Of a stretch of 64,000 bases of DNA, positions 11,393-23,681 are shown in pieces. The stretch is from NCBI GenBank assembly GCA_037176725.1, contig JAZBRS010000050.1:17564001-17628000 (forward strand), in the 5' to 3' direction. Below the pieces are notes generated by a model. That model saw only the letters and a program-made list of their open reading frames with translations, made no database searches and was not told the DNA's origin. This DNA is from Posidonia oceanica (lineage: Eukaryota; Streptophyta; Magnoliopsida; Alismatales; Posidoniaceae). Every line of letters begins with the position of its first letter. The stretch's first letter is position 1. The translations under genes were made by a program, and so were the position numbers.

Positions 11393-13945
11393 ATGGCCCA
11401 GCATACCGGCGAGCCTTCTTCCTCTTTGGCGTCAGAGGAGATACCGGCTTCAGTCTCTCCTTCTCTTGCTTTGACATCCGCTGTCTCTTCACCTCTTTTG
11501 GTGCAAGAGACTTCCCAGCCCCTCTATTTGGAACAAGGGCTGACCCCAGTCGACCTAGAGCTTGTCACTGAATCAACCACGGTGACCACCACTTAGGCTC
11601 CAGGAGTGTTGCCTTATGTTCCATCCTAGGGCCTTCCCACCTCGAGAATCCAGCCTTTTACGGCTGCCTCTTGTATAGGATCTCCCCGCTTTTCCCTTTC
11701 TATCTCCATGCCCCCTTTGGCGGTCGATCTTTTGCATCCCGGCCCGTTGGTCGACGAATCCCTCACCTCGCGAGCCCGACACCTCATGGCTAAAGTCGAG
11801 AGGTTGCGAGGCATGGCTTTTGCTCTCGACCCAATTGTAGCCCAACCTTTTTGCCCGACCCTTGAGGTTTCGGTGCTGCCCATAGTAGTTTTGCAGGCTC
11901 CCCACACTGCACTTCCGCCCTTGCCATCACCCTAGCTCCTCACAGCTTTAATGACATAGGCATTTTATCTACCTCCTGCATCTATATAGCACCATCCACT
12001 GCTTGCTACTCCATCACCTAGTGGCTAGTCTCCTCGATTGGCGCGAGCGCAGCACCCCTTTTGCCCGTCGCCCGGCACTGTGCCAGTGCCACAGCTACCG
12101 CTCCCCCACACTACACTACACACTACACAACATAGTATCTATCCATCCCCCATGCATTAGGTTCAGACCCTCGCATGCATTCCACAACACTACTCACAAT
12201 CGCACAGGTATGCTGGCCCTCACGCCTCGACACCAGGTGGCATGATGGTGGATTTGGAGGAGCGCTTTCGTGCAACCCATACAACATATGCGTCACCTAC
12301 CTTAGCTGCACCAGTCTCGACAGCATCGACTTCTAGCACCCTCCCCTCCAGGATCGGTGATCTAGAAAGAGCACTCCGTCTATTGCAAGGCACGGACCGC
12401 CAGTCCTACCAATTCTGGGACCTTTGCTACTTTCCAGAGGCCGCACTCCCTTCGAAATTCTGCATCTCGGAGTTCGAAAATTACAATGGTAGAGGCTGCC
12501 CCATCTCGCATCTGAAGGCATACAGTGGGGACCTTGCTCAACTTCAGGCTGACGAGAGGCTCTTGATCCGCCTATTGTAGAAGAGTCTGACCGGCCCCGC
12601 GCTCAAGTGGTTCACATCCCTTGACATGGCTGCGGTTCAGACTTAGAAGGATCTTTCCCAGGCTTTCCTTGAGCAATATTCCTTCAACCTCGACTTGATC
12701 CCCAAGCGAGAGGATCTTGTCGCCATCCAGAAGAGGCCCCAAGAGCCATTCGAGGAGTATGTCGGTCGCTTGCGTTCCATAGCCGCCTAGATCAAAGATA
12801 AACCCTTCGACGAGGAGTCTATCGAAATGATGATCAAGGGGGCGCAGCCAGCGACTTGGACCCTGCTATCCATCCAACCAGTCACTAGTTTTGCATTCCT
12901 GGTTAGAGCTGGCTCCTACGTGGAAATCTCATTGCGAAGTGGGAACTTCCCCGCATTTTCTGCATTGGCTAGGCAGGCCAACACCTCCAGCAGTCGCGAC
13001 GACAACAACAACAACAACAACTCTCCTCTCGACTACTCCAAGTAGAATGCCGACGCATGCGTTGATTTTCCTGCAGAGCCTGCCAATGCAGCGAGTCAGC
13101 TAGACTCTACCCCGCTAGATCTTGCACCTTGCTCTGCACCCACTGCACACGCTGCCACCGTCGAGCCAGTGCATCACGTCGCACAAGCTTGACAAGGATT
13201 CCAACCAGGACAAAGACGACCTTGTCATTTCAAGTGTGATTACACTCCTCTGGCTGAACCACTGAGTGTCATTTTCCCCCAAGTTGAGTCACTTCTGAGG
13301 CTCCCGATTGTTTATCTGTCACTGAATCCCCCTTCGGGGTGGCACGATATGAATCAGTTATGCAGTTTCCATTGAACCATGGGGCACTTGACGGACAACT
13401 GGCTCACTTTACGGGATGCCGTTCAGCACCTGATCGATTGAAAGACCATCAGCATTGTTATGCAGGAGACAGCATCTACACCTACACCGACAAATACACA
13501 TGCACCTGCATTTGCACAAGCACACCTTAGTGTAGCCAGCCCTTCCTCTTCCGAGCCTGCAGGCTCCGAAGATGTCGGAACCTCGGGGGTCTTCTCCCTC
13601 ACTCTAGTCTTCTTTGAGTCCAGCTCCGCCCCGGTGGATCCTTCTGATCCCATCGGTGCAATCTCCTTTTCCCACCTTTCCTAGCTCATCCGAGGGACGC
13701 TCGGAGACGCAGCGGCAGCGTCGACAGCAAACCCGATCACAGCACCATCCAGGTCAGCATCTCCACCAACCCTAGCAGCTCTAGTGCTCCCTGCACTGCC
13801 ATCAGCAGCTCTAGCAACTCCAATGCTCCCTACACTGCCATCAGCAGCCCCAATGCTCCCCGCACTGTCGACAACAGACCCCGCCGACAGCCCAGCAACG
13901 TAGGAGCAGACCCAGCACCTCCCTCTCGAGGTTGCTGACAGGTAA
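11393..13945 (+). pseudogene. gag: X gag polyprotein with many TAG stops
   Basis: A single frame is readable from ATG 11393 to 13945 without a detectable frameshift. The N-terminus is Ser/Pro/Thr-rich. The gag domain lies at about 12380-12900 (FCISEFENYNGRG, SLTGPALKWFTSL, EPFEEYVGRLRSIAA). An Asn tract follows at 13006-13022. A damaged zinc knuckle at about 13360-13420 (C-S-F-H, then TMGH, with the last Cys replaced by Trp) and a Pro/Ala-rich tail end the frame. In-frame stops by eye: thirteen TAG (11594, 11627, 11933, 11957, 11987, 12026, 12158, 12578, 12644, 12788, 13043, 13682, 13901), three TGA (13190, 13373, 13439), no internal TAA. The frame closes at TAA 13943, inside the consensus splice donor AG/GTAAGT. 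Confidence 0.8.
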
Positions 13946-13947
13946 GT
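13942..13947 (+). promoter_or_regulatory. Candidate 5' splice site at end of X gag
   Basis: GACAG/GTAAGT is a full consensus donor and includes the terminal TAA of the gag frame. Ogre-type elements are known to splice an intron inside gag-pol, so it may be a relic of that. I could not identify a partner acceptor, since unit 2 follows at 14171. Confidence 0.35.
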
Positions 13948-14170
13948 CCCTCTTACCTCTCTTTTGATTTCTATACTGTCTTTTCTTTTCTTTTCGTTTT
14001 GTTTTTGCGTTTTCTCACCTATCGAAGAACCATAAAAAAAAAAGCAAAAACCTAAAAACATGCATTTCTTTTTTTCATTTGTACCAGGCTGGCAGCCCTA
14101 ACTGCTCGACGATAGGTCCGTTAACTTATCATCCTGCACATGCATATCACTTCTTAAACACGCATATCAC
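13948..14170 (+). other. X interior, non-coding
   Basis: T-rich then A-rich stretch, followed by one copy of the X phrase GGCTGGCAGCCCTAACTG (about 14088-14106) that recurs many times at 44600-45500. The last 5 bp (ATCAC, 14166-14170) form the left target duplication of unit 2. Confidence 0.6.
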
Positions 14171-17100
14171 TGTAGCGATCCCGATCGGAATCAGGCTCGC
14201 TGATTTAGCGGCGATTGGATCCGAGGAAGGGGCTCGACTCGAAAACACTTGAAATCGAGAAGAAAAGAGAAAGATAAGACAAATCAGAGTCGCCACCATG
14301 TCTATTAACGAGAGACAAGGAAAACTGGGGGAAATGCGTGAATTAACATGCAAAACCAAGCAAGAAATGCAAAGCAAAGCAATGCAAAGGAAATAAATGC
14401 AAATATATGCAAATGAGATGACTCTAGCCTAGGATAAGGGCAGTACGGTCATTGCGGGCCAAAAGACAGGGCAAGGACTCCTGTTACGTGCGGGGAAGGT
14501 GTTAGGCACCCCCGACACGTCCGAAAATCGGTCTTTCTAGGCTTACGCTCGCATACGCAGGAAAATGCAGGATTGAATGCCTATGTGCCTATAAATGCCT
14601 AAATGAATGCTCGAGGTGTGCTCTAAGTGAGAAGAGGCAAAGCAAGGAAAGTAAACGTGCTCTCTAAATGCTCAGCTACGCTGTCTGTGTTCCGAACCAG
14701 GCGAAACCGGGCTCGTGAGAACTCCAGGCAGTAAGCATCACAGCCCTATATGCAAATGCAGGCGAAAAAGCAAAACAACGGCAAAACCATGCAATGCAAT
14801 CGACATGCAAGAGAAAACGGCGTAAAACACGCAAAACGAGGCGAAAAACAAGAAAGCGCGCAAAACTGTGCAAAAAGACGAGGTCGGTACGCAAAACAGG
14901 CGAGAAAGCAAGGTGGCACGTAAATCGGTGCAAAAGACGGTGACGGGCACGCAAAACTGTGCCAAAACGGGGCGAGCGCGCAAAACGACGCGAAAGACAA
15001 AGCAGGCACGCAAAATGGTGCCAAAACGAGAACGGGCACGCAAAACGGTGCCAAAACAGCGAGATAAAACCTCGGAAAACTGTGCGAATGCTAAATGCAA
15101 AGAGGAGATCAGAAGGTGCCAAAGAGGAGCATAACAATGTGTGTGTAAGAACAGACATTGTTTAGGATCACCCAGGGTAGGTGTAAAGACCTACAAAGGG
15201 GAGAGCGAGCAAACGGAGGGATTACCGCCTCTTTTGCGACCATTTCCCACTGAACCGTTCCACGGTGTGTCTCGCATGCTGCCCAAAGCTCGCGATGCGA
15301 TCGGATCGTGGAAAAGGGGGAAGAAAGTCACATTAAGTGGTAGATCCAGGGAAAACTCAACACAAAACACATAGGGAAACGCGAAATGGAGATCCGAGCT
15401 GATGGATAAGAAGAAGAGGCCCTATTCTACATGCTCAAAGAGACAGAAAGCGAAAACAAGGAAAACTGTGCAGATGGTATGCAAATGCAATGCAGGGGTT
15501 CAGGAGGACATACCTGGAGATCCGGGAGCCTGATCTGAAATCTATCTGGTCCATGCTGAAGAGCGCTTTGCTGCGGTCGCCTGGGCAGCTCACTTGAGAA
15601 GATCCAACGGCCGGATTGGAAGATATCGCAGCTTCAAGGCAGAAGGGCCAGAACAGGGGAGAAGAACAGATCTGGGTGTTCAGGAGGTCCTAGGGGTGTG
15701 CAAAAAGTTCTCTCAAGTGAAGGGGAGCTAAAAGTGCTTAGTGTGTGCAAAAGGATGCTAAAATGCGAGATTAAATGAATGCAGAATGCATGCAAAAGCA
15801 AGAAAAAGCAAAGAGAAGAAACTGGGAAAAGCCAGGATTTCAGAAAGCATTTTGAAAGAGAAAGGGGTTAAAAATGCAAATTTTCCAGAAAACAGGGGTC
15901 CACAGGAAAGGATTTTGAAAACAGGAGAGGACAGGGGTCCATTTTGCAAAAAACTAGGCTCAGAAGGCTGTTTTGAAAAGGAGGTATGCTTTAAAAGAGG
16001 TTTTGAAATCACAAAGAAGTCAAAATGCAATTTTTTGCAAAACTGGGGTCTAAAATGCAAATTTTCCAGAAAACAGGGTTCTGGGGAGTCTGAGAATGCT
16101 AGTGGAGGGTCTATATGCAATTTGGTAAGCATAGGAGCTAAGATGCAAGTTTAGGGGCAAAATGGTCTTTTCACATGATTTTTAAAGATGCAAGGACCTA
16201 TGTGTGATTTTTAAATCATGCGGGGGTCAAATATGCAATTTTATATGGAAAACATGCTCTGAAATCACTGACCATGGACTGATATGCAATTTTTTGAAAA
16301 TGCAGGGTTGAAAATGCAATGCAATAAGCTAAAATGCATGCAAAATGATTACTGTGTATTTAAAAAGGACCTATATGCAAAAATGAAAAAACAGAGGGAA
16401 AGAAATGCAATGCAGTATGCAAAATAAGAAAATAAAAGCTAAGTTCCTACAGTGCATGGACCTATATGCAAAATCAGAAACATGCATGGACCTAGAATGC
16501 AATGCAGTATGGTAAAATACAAGCAAATAAATGAACTGATCTACTACAGGACCTATATGCAAAAATCGAAAACAGAGGGACTAAACTGCAAAATTAAATA
16601 ACAGCACAGCACAGTAAATGGACCAAATTGCAAATACTGAAAACCATAAACAGATCATGCAATTTAATATGATTTTGATTCAAAAATGCAGTAGATTAAA
16701 CGAAATAAGGACTAGAATGTAAAATGACAAAAACTTAAACCAAATATGCAATATTTACTTAAAAACTTTAGCTAGGACAAAATAAATGCACAGTAAAAGC
16801 CGGCAGCCATGGGCACTGTAGCAGCAAGCTGCCAGCGCCCATGAATGCCGGCACAGGGGGCTTGGAGATGCGCAGGAGGGCGGAGGTGCTGCTCCTGGGG
16901 CTGACGGAGGTAGGGCGACGATCGGCGAGGGACGATGATGCCTGGAACACGCCGGAATGCTCGCCGGAGGTCTGCAGGACTTCTGGAACTCGGTCCGGCC
17001 GCTCGACGCAGCGGAGCTGCGTTCTGAAGACCGGAGGAGTCTCCTGCCGTCTGTGCGAAGCTTCGGGGATCACGGGGGTCGCGTTCCGCTGGGCGAATCG

Positions 17101-20099
17101 TCGCGAAGACCGGAGAACGTCGCCGGGGAAGACGACCGGACCGGCGAGCCGAAACAGAACAGGGGGCCGGAAAACCTATTCTAAAGGCTGGGGAAGCAAG
17201 AGAAGAGGAAGAGGAGGCTAAGGGAAGGAAGATTTACCGTTGTCCGCGTCTGAGATGTCCTCCCGACGTCGGTGGCTTCAGCAGTCGCCGGTGGAGGCCG
17301 TCCGGTCGTTGCAGGTGCTGTCGGCTGCTCACGGGGGATGAAGTGGCTTCAGAACGTTCCTCCGGAGCTTCCTAATCGACCGGACGCAAGCTTCGCAGCT
17401 CAGGTGGTGATTCGGCCAGATTGGGTTCATAGGATGGAGCCGGAGGCCGGGGAGGGTGTTTGCTGCTCCTCAGGTGGAAAGGAACCCTCCAGGAGGTTGC
17501 TGGAAGTCTGGCGAGTGAAGTTGGATGCTCGGAGAGGTCTTCTGGAGAGCGGGGAGTGGGATTGAGGATTGGGTCGATTTCTGGGCTGAAACGAAGCAAG
17601 GTGTTTGTTGTGGAATTTAAGGTCTGTGGTGGATGGTTTGGTTTTCTGCTAGGTGGCCTGGAAAGGTGGATGTCTGGTGGATTTCCGGGTGGAGTTTGGG
17701 AAGAAGCTGCGGGCTGTGGTGAGGGGAATTGTGTGATGGGTTGCGTTGGGTCGCAGGTGGCTTCAGGCGGTGTTTCAGGGCAGGTTAGGTGGTGGAATGG
17801 CCAGGGAGCGATGCTGGGAAATGACTGGGTTTCTGGGTGAAATTGGGGGAGTGATTGGGAGGGAAATTGAGGCCTGAACGAGTGCTGGTTTTCTGGGAAA
17901 GGAAGAAGGAGGTTTTCTGAATTTGGGAAGGAATGGGAGAGGTTTTGAGGAGTCGGAAATGGTGTGGGATTTGGGTTTTTCTCTGGGATGCCAAGGACTC
18001 CCGAACGCTCTCCTCTGCTCTCTCCTCTCTCTGGAATTGGAAGGATGAAGAGGAAGAAGGGAGAATGAGTCGCACAGGTGGGGAAGAAGTGAAATTCTGG
18101 TCTGATAACTCTCAGGTGGCTTGCTCTCTCTGGGTCGCTCTTGTTTGCTCTGGATTGCTCTTTCTGGATCGCTCACTGCCAACCTCTCAACGGAGTTGAA
18201 GGACGCAGGCTTATAAGAGGAGAAGCTGCCGGTACGCGCGCTGGGAATTTGAAAACAGCGGCGTCGCACTGCAGCAGAGGAGACGGCGAGCTGACCGGCA
18301 CTCGATGCCTCCGGATTTGGTGCTGAGATGGAGGAGACGGCGAGCTGCTGTAGACTGAAAAGATGGAGGACTCAAATTCGAATGGAGGAGGGAATCCTGT
18401 TGCCACAGCTCGCGGGAGGGAATGGTGAAGAAATCAGCTGAAGGAGGTGGGGAAGAAGAAGGGTGGAGAAGGGCCGGACTGTGCTGCGGGCCGAGAAGAA
18501 ATAAAGAAAAAGAAGAAACGGGCTGACGGGCCCAGTAAGGAAAAGAAAGAAAGAAAGAAGAGAAATAAGAAAGAAAGAGAGGGTAGGATGGGGAAATAAA
18601 ATTAGTAAAAAAAAGGAACTAAAAATAAATAAAAATATTAGAAGGGTTGTGCTATAGATTAGGATTTTAATTAGAATTTTTAATGGTCATTTTGAGTTGA
18701 TTAATGTGTTTTGGGCTTAATTAGGGTTTTGGTTTTGTTTTTAATTGGTTTTCACTTGATTAAATGCTTGTTAAACCTTTTTTTAAATTATTTTAAAAAT
18801 TGTATTTCCCTTGTTGGACACTTAGGATATCAATTAGGATTTTTTTAGGATTTAATTTCGTATTAATCAAGGTTGGTTTTAGGTTTTTAAGTTTTAGTCT
18901 TCTTAGGGTTTCTTCCTTTTTAAGTCTTTTAAGTTATGTTTTGATTTTTATTTATTGATTTTTCTTGAAGTTTTTAGTTGGATTTTTCTGGTTTGATAGA
19001 GTGTTTTCAAGTCTTTCAGATGTGTTTTTCTCTTCTTTTTTTAATTAAGTTTTTAACTTGTTTTTCTTATGTTTATTAGGTTAAGTCTTTTGCCTTCTTT
19101 AATTACTTGTTTTAGTGTTTGATTTTTACTTCTTCTTTTTAGGGTTTGTCTTTTAATTCTTCTGATGGGGTTTTTATTTTTGGTGGGTTTCAATTTTATT
19201 TTAGCTTTTTTCTTGATTTTTCAGTGTTTTCTTTTGATTTGTTTTGCATTTTTTAGCTTGCATGTTTGGTTTTTCTTTTAACTTGATTTAGTTAAGTTTA
19301 GGTTTTTAATTGCTTCCTTAATGCTTTTTAGTTGTTTTTCTTAGAGTTCTGAATTGTTTCTTTCATGTTTTGAGGTTTTACAGATTTTTATGGATTTTTG
19401 TGGATTTTTGCAAAAGGGAAAAAAGGAAAAGGGAAGGAGGAAAGAAATGGAGAAAAGAGGGAGATAAGAGGAAAAGAGATAGGTTGGAGGAAAACGATTT
19501 TTTTTTAAAATTCAAAAAAAGTGTTAAAATAAAGTAAAAATAGGGATAAGATAGAGGAAGGATAGAAGCACAGAGGGGGCCCACAGCCAGACCAGAAAAA
19601 GGATAAGAAAGGGATGAAAAGAGAGATGATAATCAGGAGAGAGAGAGGAGAGAGAAAATGATAATCCCGGAGAGAGAAAAAGATAATTTGGGTGAAAGAG
19701 GGTCTTAAAGGTCTCGGAATGGGGTGAGAATTGGTGAGTGGGTAGTCTAGGGTTTGAAGTCTCGGTTCTAAAGTTTTGGTTTGATTCTACGGAGGTTTTG
19801 GAGGGATTTTAAGGTGTAGAAAAAGGGTAGTTTCACCTAGGTTTTCTATGGTTTTTGGGAATGGGTTAGGTTTGGAAATTTCTAGGTTTTTGGGTAGGCT
19901 TGTTGGGTGGATAGTGGTGGATTTTCCTATGGATTTTGGTTAGGTTTTGAGGTTGGGAAGGGGGGTAAAGGTTTAGGTCAAAACAGGCTGATTTTGAAGG
20001 GTAGAGAGGGGGATTAGGGTTAGGGTTTGGTTGGGGTTTGAACCAGCAATCACTAGGAGGGCTCCAAGGGTCCGGGCCTGCCAAGATGGGGTGTCAACA
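14171..20099 (-). mobile_element. Unit 2: solo LTR, same family as unit 1
   Basis: A 5929-bp block from TGTAGCGATC at 14171 to GTGTCAACA ending at 20099, flanked by perfect ATCAC duplications (14166-14170, 20100-20104). The order of parts matches unit 1: embedded tRNA-Arg complement (near 14287-14297), a shared block with GGTGTTAGGCACCCCCGACA (about 14499), 30-bp array, ATGCAATTT-rich part, GC-rich part (16800-18480), T-rich part (18640-19370), purine-rich part (19410-19710) and G/T-rich end. No second LTR and no retroviral domain. Sense strand is minus. Confidence 0.75.
14815..15062. repeat. 30-bp tandem array in unit 2
   Basis: About eight copies of the 30-bp unit. Several show clean arms, for example GGCACGCAAAATGGTGCC, a 5-bp stem GGCAC/GTGCC around 8 bp. 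Orthologous to the arrays in units 1 and 3. Confidence 0.8.
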
Positions 20100-20749
20100 A
20101 TCACTTCCTGCACATTCATATCACTTTTTGCATGCACATATCGTTTCTTGCATCCTATAAAAGACAAAAGCACCCAAAAAATCAAGAAAATCAAAAAGAA
20201 AACAACAAAAATATTTTTTCGCCTGTCAGCTGGTTTTCCCTTTTTATGTTTTCTTAAACCCAAAAACCATAAAAATACAACACCAACGCAAAAATCCAAA
20301 AATTTGTTTGTCCCTTCCCCTTCTAAAATATACAAAACCCACAAACATTTGTATAATTCAAAAACCTGACTTTGGACAAACAAGCAACGCCGAGAGGATG
20401 TCAAGCATTTACAATCTCAGGCAGAACTCACCCGAGTAGTGCCATCTCTTGCATGTGGCTACATAGTGAGACTGAGAGCAAAACAGAGCATCTTGCGTAG
20501 CTCAAACTCCAAAAGCGAGATCCACCCTATCAAGAGAGTCCACCAGACATGGAGAGGACTGAAGTAGAGCAGAGTAGAGCATAGCCAGAGGCTGCCAGTA
20601 CATACAGCAGAGGCTAAGTGTGTATGCCCACCAGTCGAACTCTTAATGCCTCATCAGGGACCACTACCCCAAGAGGGTGAAGACATGCATATCCAAAAGA
20701 ATAGAGATCATGTGAGCAAAAAATATGATAACAAGATATGCATGCTGGG
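20100..20749 (+). other. X interior between unit 2 and E2
   Basis: 650 bp. It opens with repeated phrases around TATCACTTNNTGCA (the target region of unit 2), then an AAAAACC-rich stretch (20160-20370) and a mixed stretch. No convincing coding frame. CTGGG at 20745-20749 is the left target duplication of E2. Confidence 0.55.
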
Positions 20750-20961
20750 TGTAGATACCCCGTTTTGGCACTCCCTTCATATTAGTATAGTCTCTTGCAT
20801 TAGGTCGCTCTTAGAAGCCCTCTGCCCAATCCAGAATGTCTCACTTGAGCCAAATGTTTTCTCTCTAGTCCAAAATGTTATCCTTATCTAAGCCCCAAGT
20901 GTCGGCAACTTGAGTGTTCTTCATGTCCTGACCAAATTTGGAAATTGAACTGACTGAGGGT

Positions 20962-21246
20962 GTTGTACGCCTGCTTCTCAGCGTACAAGGTTGGCCGCTG
21001 GTTCTCCAGCGGCTAACATTGGCCGCTGGTTTTCTAGCGTCCAACGTGGCAACCCAGTCAGCCCAAAGCTTTCCTTATTTGGCTAGATCCAAAAATCGTT
21101 GTTTGCCATCTTTGGAACCTGTTGACCGATCAAAGCCATCAAAGCTGAGTTTAAACACACTTAATGACTCCTTAATTGGGGAATCTTCCTTTATCCTGAC
21201 AGTTATGCCTCGGAGGTCGTTATACACTGGTTTTCCAGCGTATAAC
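20962..21246. repeat. Palindromic 28-bp modules in E2 5' LTR
   Basis: Three exact 28-bp units in tandem at 20962, 20990 and 21018, plus one at 21219. The second is a clean hairpin: GTTGGCCGCTGG, loop TTCT, CCAGCGGCTAAC. The fourth is GTTATACACTGG, loop TTTT, CCAGCGTATAAC. The last ends 64 bp before the TATA box. Confidence 0.85.
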
Positions 21247-21310
21247 ACTTCTGAAACAGGAAATTCTGCTGACTTGGCCTTTGTGTCCTTTTTTGTTCCT
21301 CCCCTGCTTC

Positions 21311-21318
21311 TATAAAAG
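21311..21318 (+). promoter_or_regulatory. TATA box of E2 5' LTR
   Basis: TATAAAAG within CTTCTATAAAAGCAGGGG. The 3' LTR keeps the same motif at 42892-42899. Transcription would start about 30 bp downstream, making U3 roughly 590 bp. Confidence 0.75.
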
Positions 21319-22108
21319 CAGGGGTACCCTCACAGGGTTGAGGGCCGGATTTTTGGAATTCACATGTTCTCTTGAGATTAAAAGATTTTTAGAGAAGTGA
21401 GGTCGTTAAGAATTGAAAGAGTGAAGAGAGATTTTGAAAGGCAAAAAGTCTTCGAAAAAGCTTGAGTGTCCCTTTGTCGTTGTTGGCATCATGTCAACGT
21501 ATTTTGCACTCTGTGCATAGATAAAGGAGACTCTATTTTATTGTTTTCTTTTCTTTTCTCATATCACATGTTTAATTCCATAGCATAATCAAGCATTTTA
21601 TTTTGAGTTCATATATTGTTGTAGCTAAGCATACATCTTTATTAGTTGCAACTGGGGGGATCAAACCCCTCAGGTACGTATTTCATTATGTTTCTCCATT
21701 TTCTTTTCTATTTATTCTGGATAAGTTACTACACATATTGATCCATCTTTGCATTATTTTTTGTTTTGCTAACGTTTGTCGTACGAGGAAGAAGAAAGAA
21801 GAAGAAGCTCACCAAGCATGGGCACCCTTGGGCATCGCTGGCATTATCCCAAGGTAGCTGAACCCGCAACCATATCACATTTCCCCAAGGCATCTCGAGG
21901 GCCAGCGAAAGCAAACCAAGAGTGGTGATCACACTGGCTTCAACACACGTGGAGTGAAGAAGTCGGATACAACAAAAAAGGGGACCCCAAGAAGGAGCGA
22001 GCAGCAACAAAAGAAAGGGAGAGACGGAGAAGCCACACACAAACCCCCACTTCTCCTCCCCGAAGATCCCTCCTCCTCCTCCCCTCCCAAAACCCCATAT
22101 CCACAGTC

Positions 22109-22125
22109 TGGCGATCACGGTGGGA
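22109..22125 (+). other. E2 primer-binding site, tRNA-Arg type
   Basis: TGGCGATCACGGTGGGA starts 3 bp after the LTR end (CCACA, GTC). It matches the complement of plant tRNA-Arg(CCG) 3' end with two differences from the sequence I recall. Confidence 0.75.
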
Positions 22126-22155
22126 TGGCTAAAAGTGCCCCCGTGCAAGGTGAGT
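22125..22155 (+). promoter_or_regulatory. Short leader exon with ATG and strong splice donor
   Basis: An ATG at 22125, overlapping the PBS end, opens MAKSAPVQ and runs straight into the consensus donor AAG/GTGAGT at 22150-22155; unspliced, the frame stops two codons later. This suggests a spliced leader whose first exon supplies a start codon. One acceptor that keeps phase with the gag frame is the AG at 23702-23703, but it lacks a pyrimidine tract, so the acceptor is unresolved. Confidence 0.4.
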
Positions 22156-23681
22156 AAGCCCTTCTTTCTTCTTCCTCATTATTGACATTCTTAGTTTAGT
22201 TTTAATTTCTTAATTTTTCATAATTTTTAAGGTAGCGGTGAAATTCCTCGTAGTGTTTTGAGGTGCCGTGACCCTCCTTGTTTTTTTTTCACGTCCAAAT
22301 AACTGAAATCACCTCCCCCTTTTCTCTAGATTCTCGGGAGTGGAGGTGGTTTGTAAAAGCCACTATTTTTCTGAAAAAGCCTCTGTCAATACGTTGTACG
22401 CGTGATTTGGCGCGTCTAACATTAGACGCTCCATTCCTTGCGTCTAACAACTACTGAACAAAGACCTTTTTGTTTTAAATTTTCTCTTAGTTTTCTTTTC
22501 ATAACTGGTCCAAGGACTGAGGTGTAAGGTGATCGGCTTTGCCGTAGGGACCGGAACTTTAGTTTCTTTGGGTGCTTTGCAAAAAAAACAAAAAAACAAA
22601 AAAAATCGAATCTTTTTATATGATTTACATGGCCCTCATTGGGAACTAATTGTTTGTATCGTTTCTTGAGTTATATAAGTAACCGTCTAGGTCCCAAGCA
22701 CCTCTGTTGCAAAGGGCTTAGGAAAGGTACTTGTATTGTCATTATCTTTCACAAGGGGCCCTTCTTCTTCCTTGCTTTTTGTGAAAGATAATTAGAACCT
22801 CAAGCTTTGACTTGTATTCCTCTCTCCCCCTTTCGGTGGTTTGATTGTGCTTGTTGTGTGGATACGTTAGTGACGCGATCAATCCCGAGTACGCTGGGCT
22901 CTACCTCTACGGGGTAGGGACCTAAGTGTATTCGGGCTCCCTCTAGCATCCTCAGGAGTTGAGGCAGGGGGTAGTACCAAAAAATATATATTCACCCATT
23001 TTGTGAGGAGCCATAGAAATCCCAGAAAAGAAGCCATACCTAAGCCTTAAGGAACCTAGAGAGCTACAGCAGGTTTAAAACATTGATCTCAAAGCGAAAA
23101 CTGAAATTAAAACCTTAAATCGCTGTTTGAAAGTGTTTCTGTGTAGTTCTCTGAAATAGGGCGTTAGCCGTTGGGATCTCTGCGTCTAACGTTGTGCGCA
23201 GCGGTTTCCGCGTCTAACGTATTCTCTGTGTGGTTGTTTATTTTCTAGCCTTTCTGTGGTAGATTAATGCAAGGTAAAACAATGAAAAAAACCATAAACA
23301 AGACGGTAGCGGTTTTATCTTTCAATATTTACTTTCTAGGGACTTGTGTTAGATCACAAAGTTTGTAATTTCTTTTCCATTGCAAGCACTTGTAATCCTT
23401 CATTTATACAAAAAAAAGGGAGAAAAGAAGAAAAGGAAAAGAGCAAGAAAAAAATCGAAAAAAAAGAGAAAAAAATCAGAAAAGCAAAAAACAAAAAAGA
23501 AAAAAAAAACAGAGAGAAAAGCTGAGAAGAAAAGAGAAGACAGGAGGAAATACAACTAGGGTCGTTGAACGCGCAATTTACTGTGTCCAACATTATACGC
23601 CGCATTCTGAGGCGTATTATGCCCTGAAGCCAATTCCATCTCAAAAACTGCTACAATGATGAACCAAATCCTTGAAGCTAA
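22156..23681 (+). other. E2 leader, non-coding
   Basis: About 1.5 kb between donor and gag frame. It contains palindromic module pairs at 22393-22448, 23163-23218 and 23564-23620, and a purine-rich A/G stretch at 23410-23530. No supported coding frame. Confidence 0.6.

Larger units (their letters stand above)
20750..22105 (+). repeat. E2 5' LTR
   Basis: 1356 bp, from TGTAGATACCCC to ATATCCACA. It is nearly the same as 42343-43685 apart from point changes and differences around the palindromic modules. It contains modules at 20962-21045 (three) and 21219-21246 (one), and a TATA box at 21311. Confidence 0.9.

Noticed and set aside
11393..13945. Recoding of TAG as a sense codon
   Set aside because: Kept only as an exotic option. 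TGA stops and a lost zinc-knuckle Cys show ordinary decay, and CAG deamination explains TAG.
22109..22125. tRNA gene at the PBS
   Set aside because: Only the 3'-end complement is present; no cloverleaf, A box or B box.
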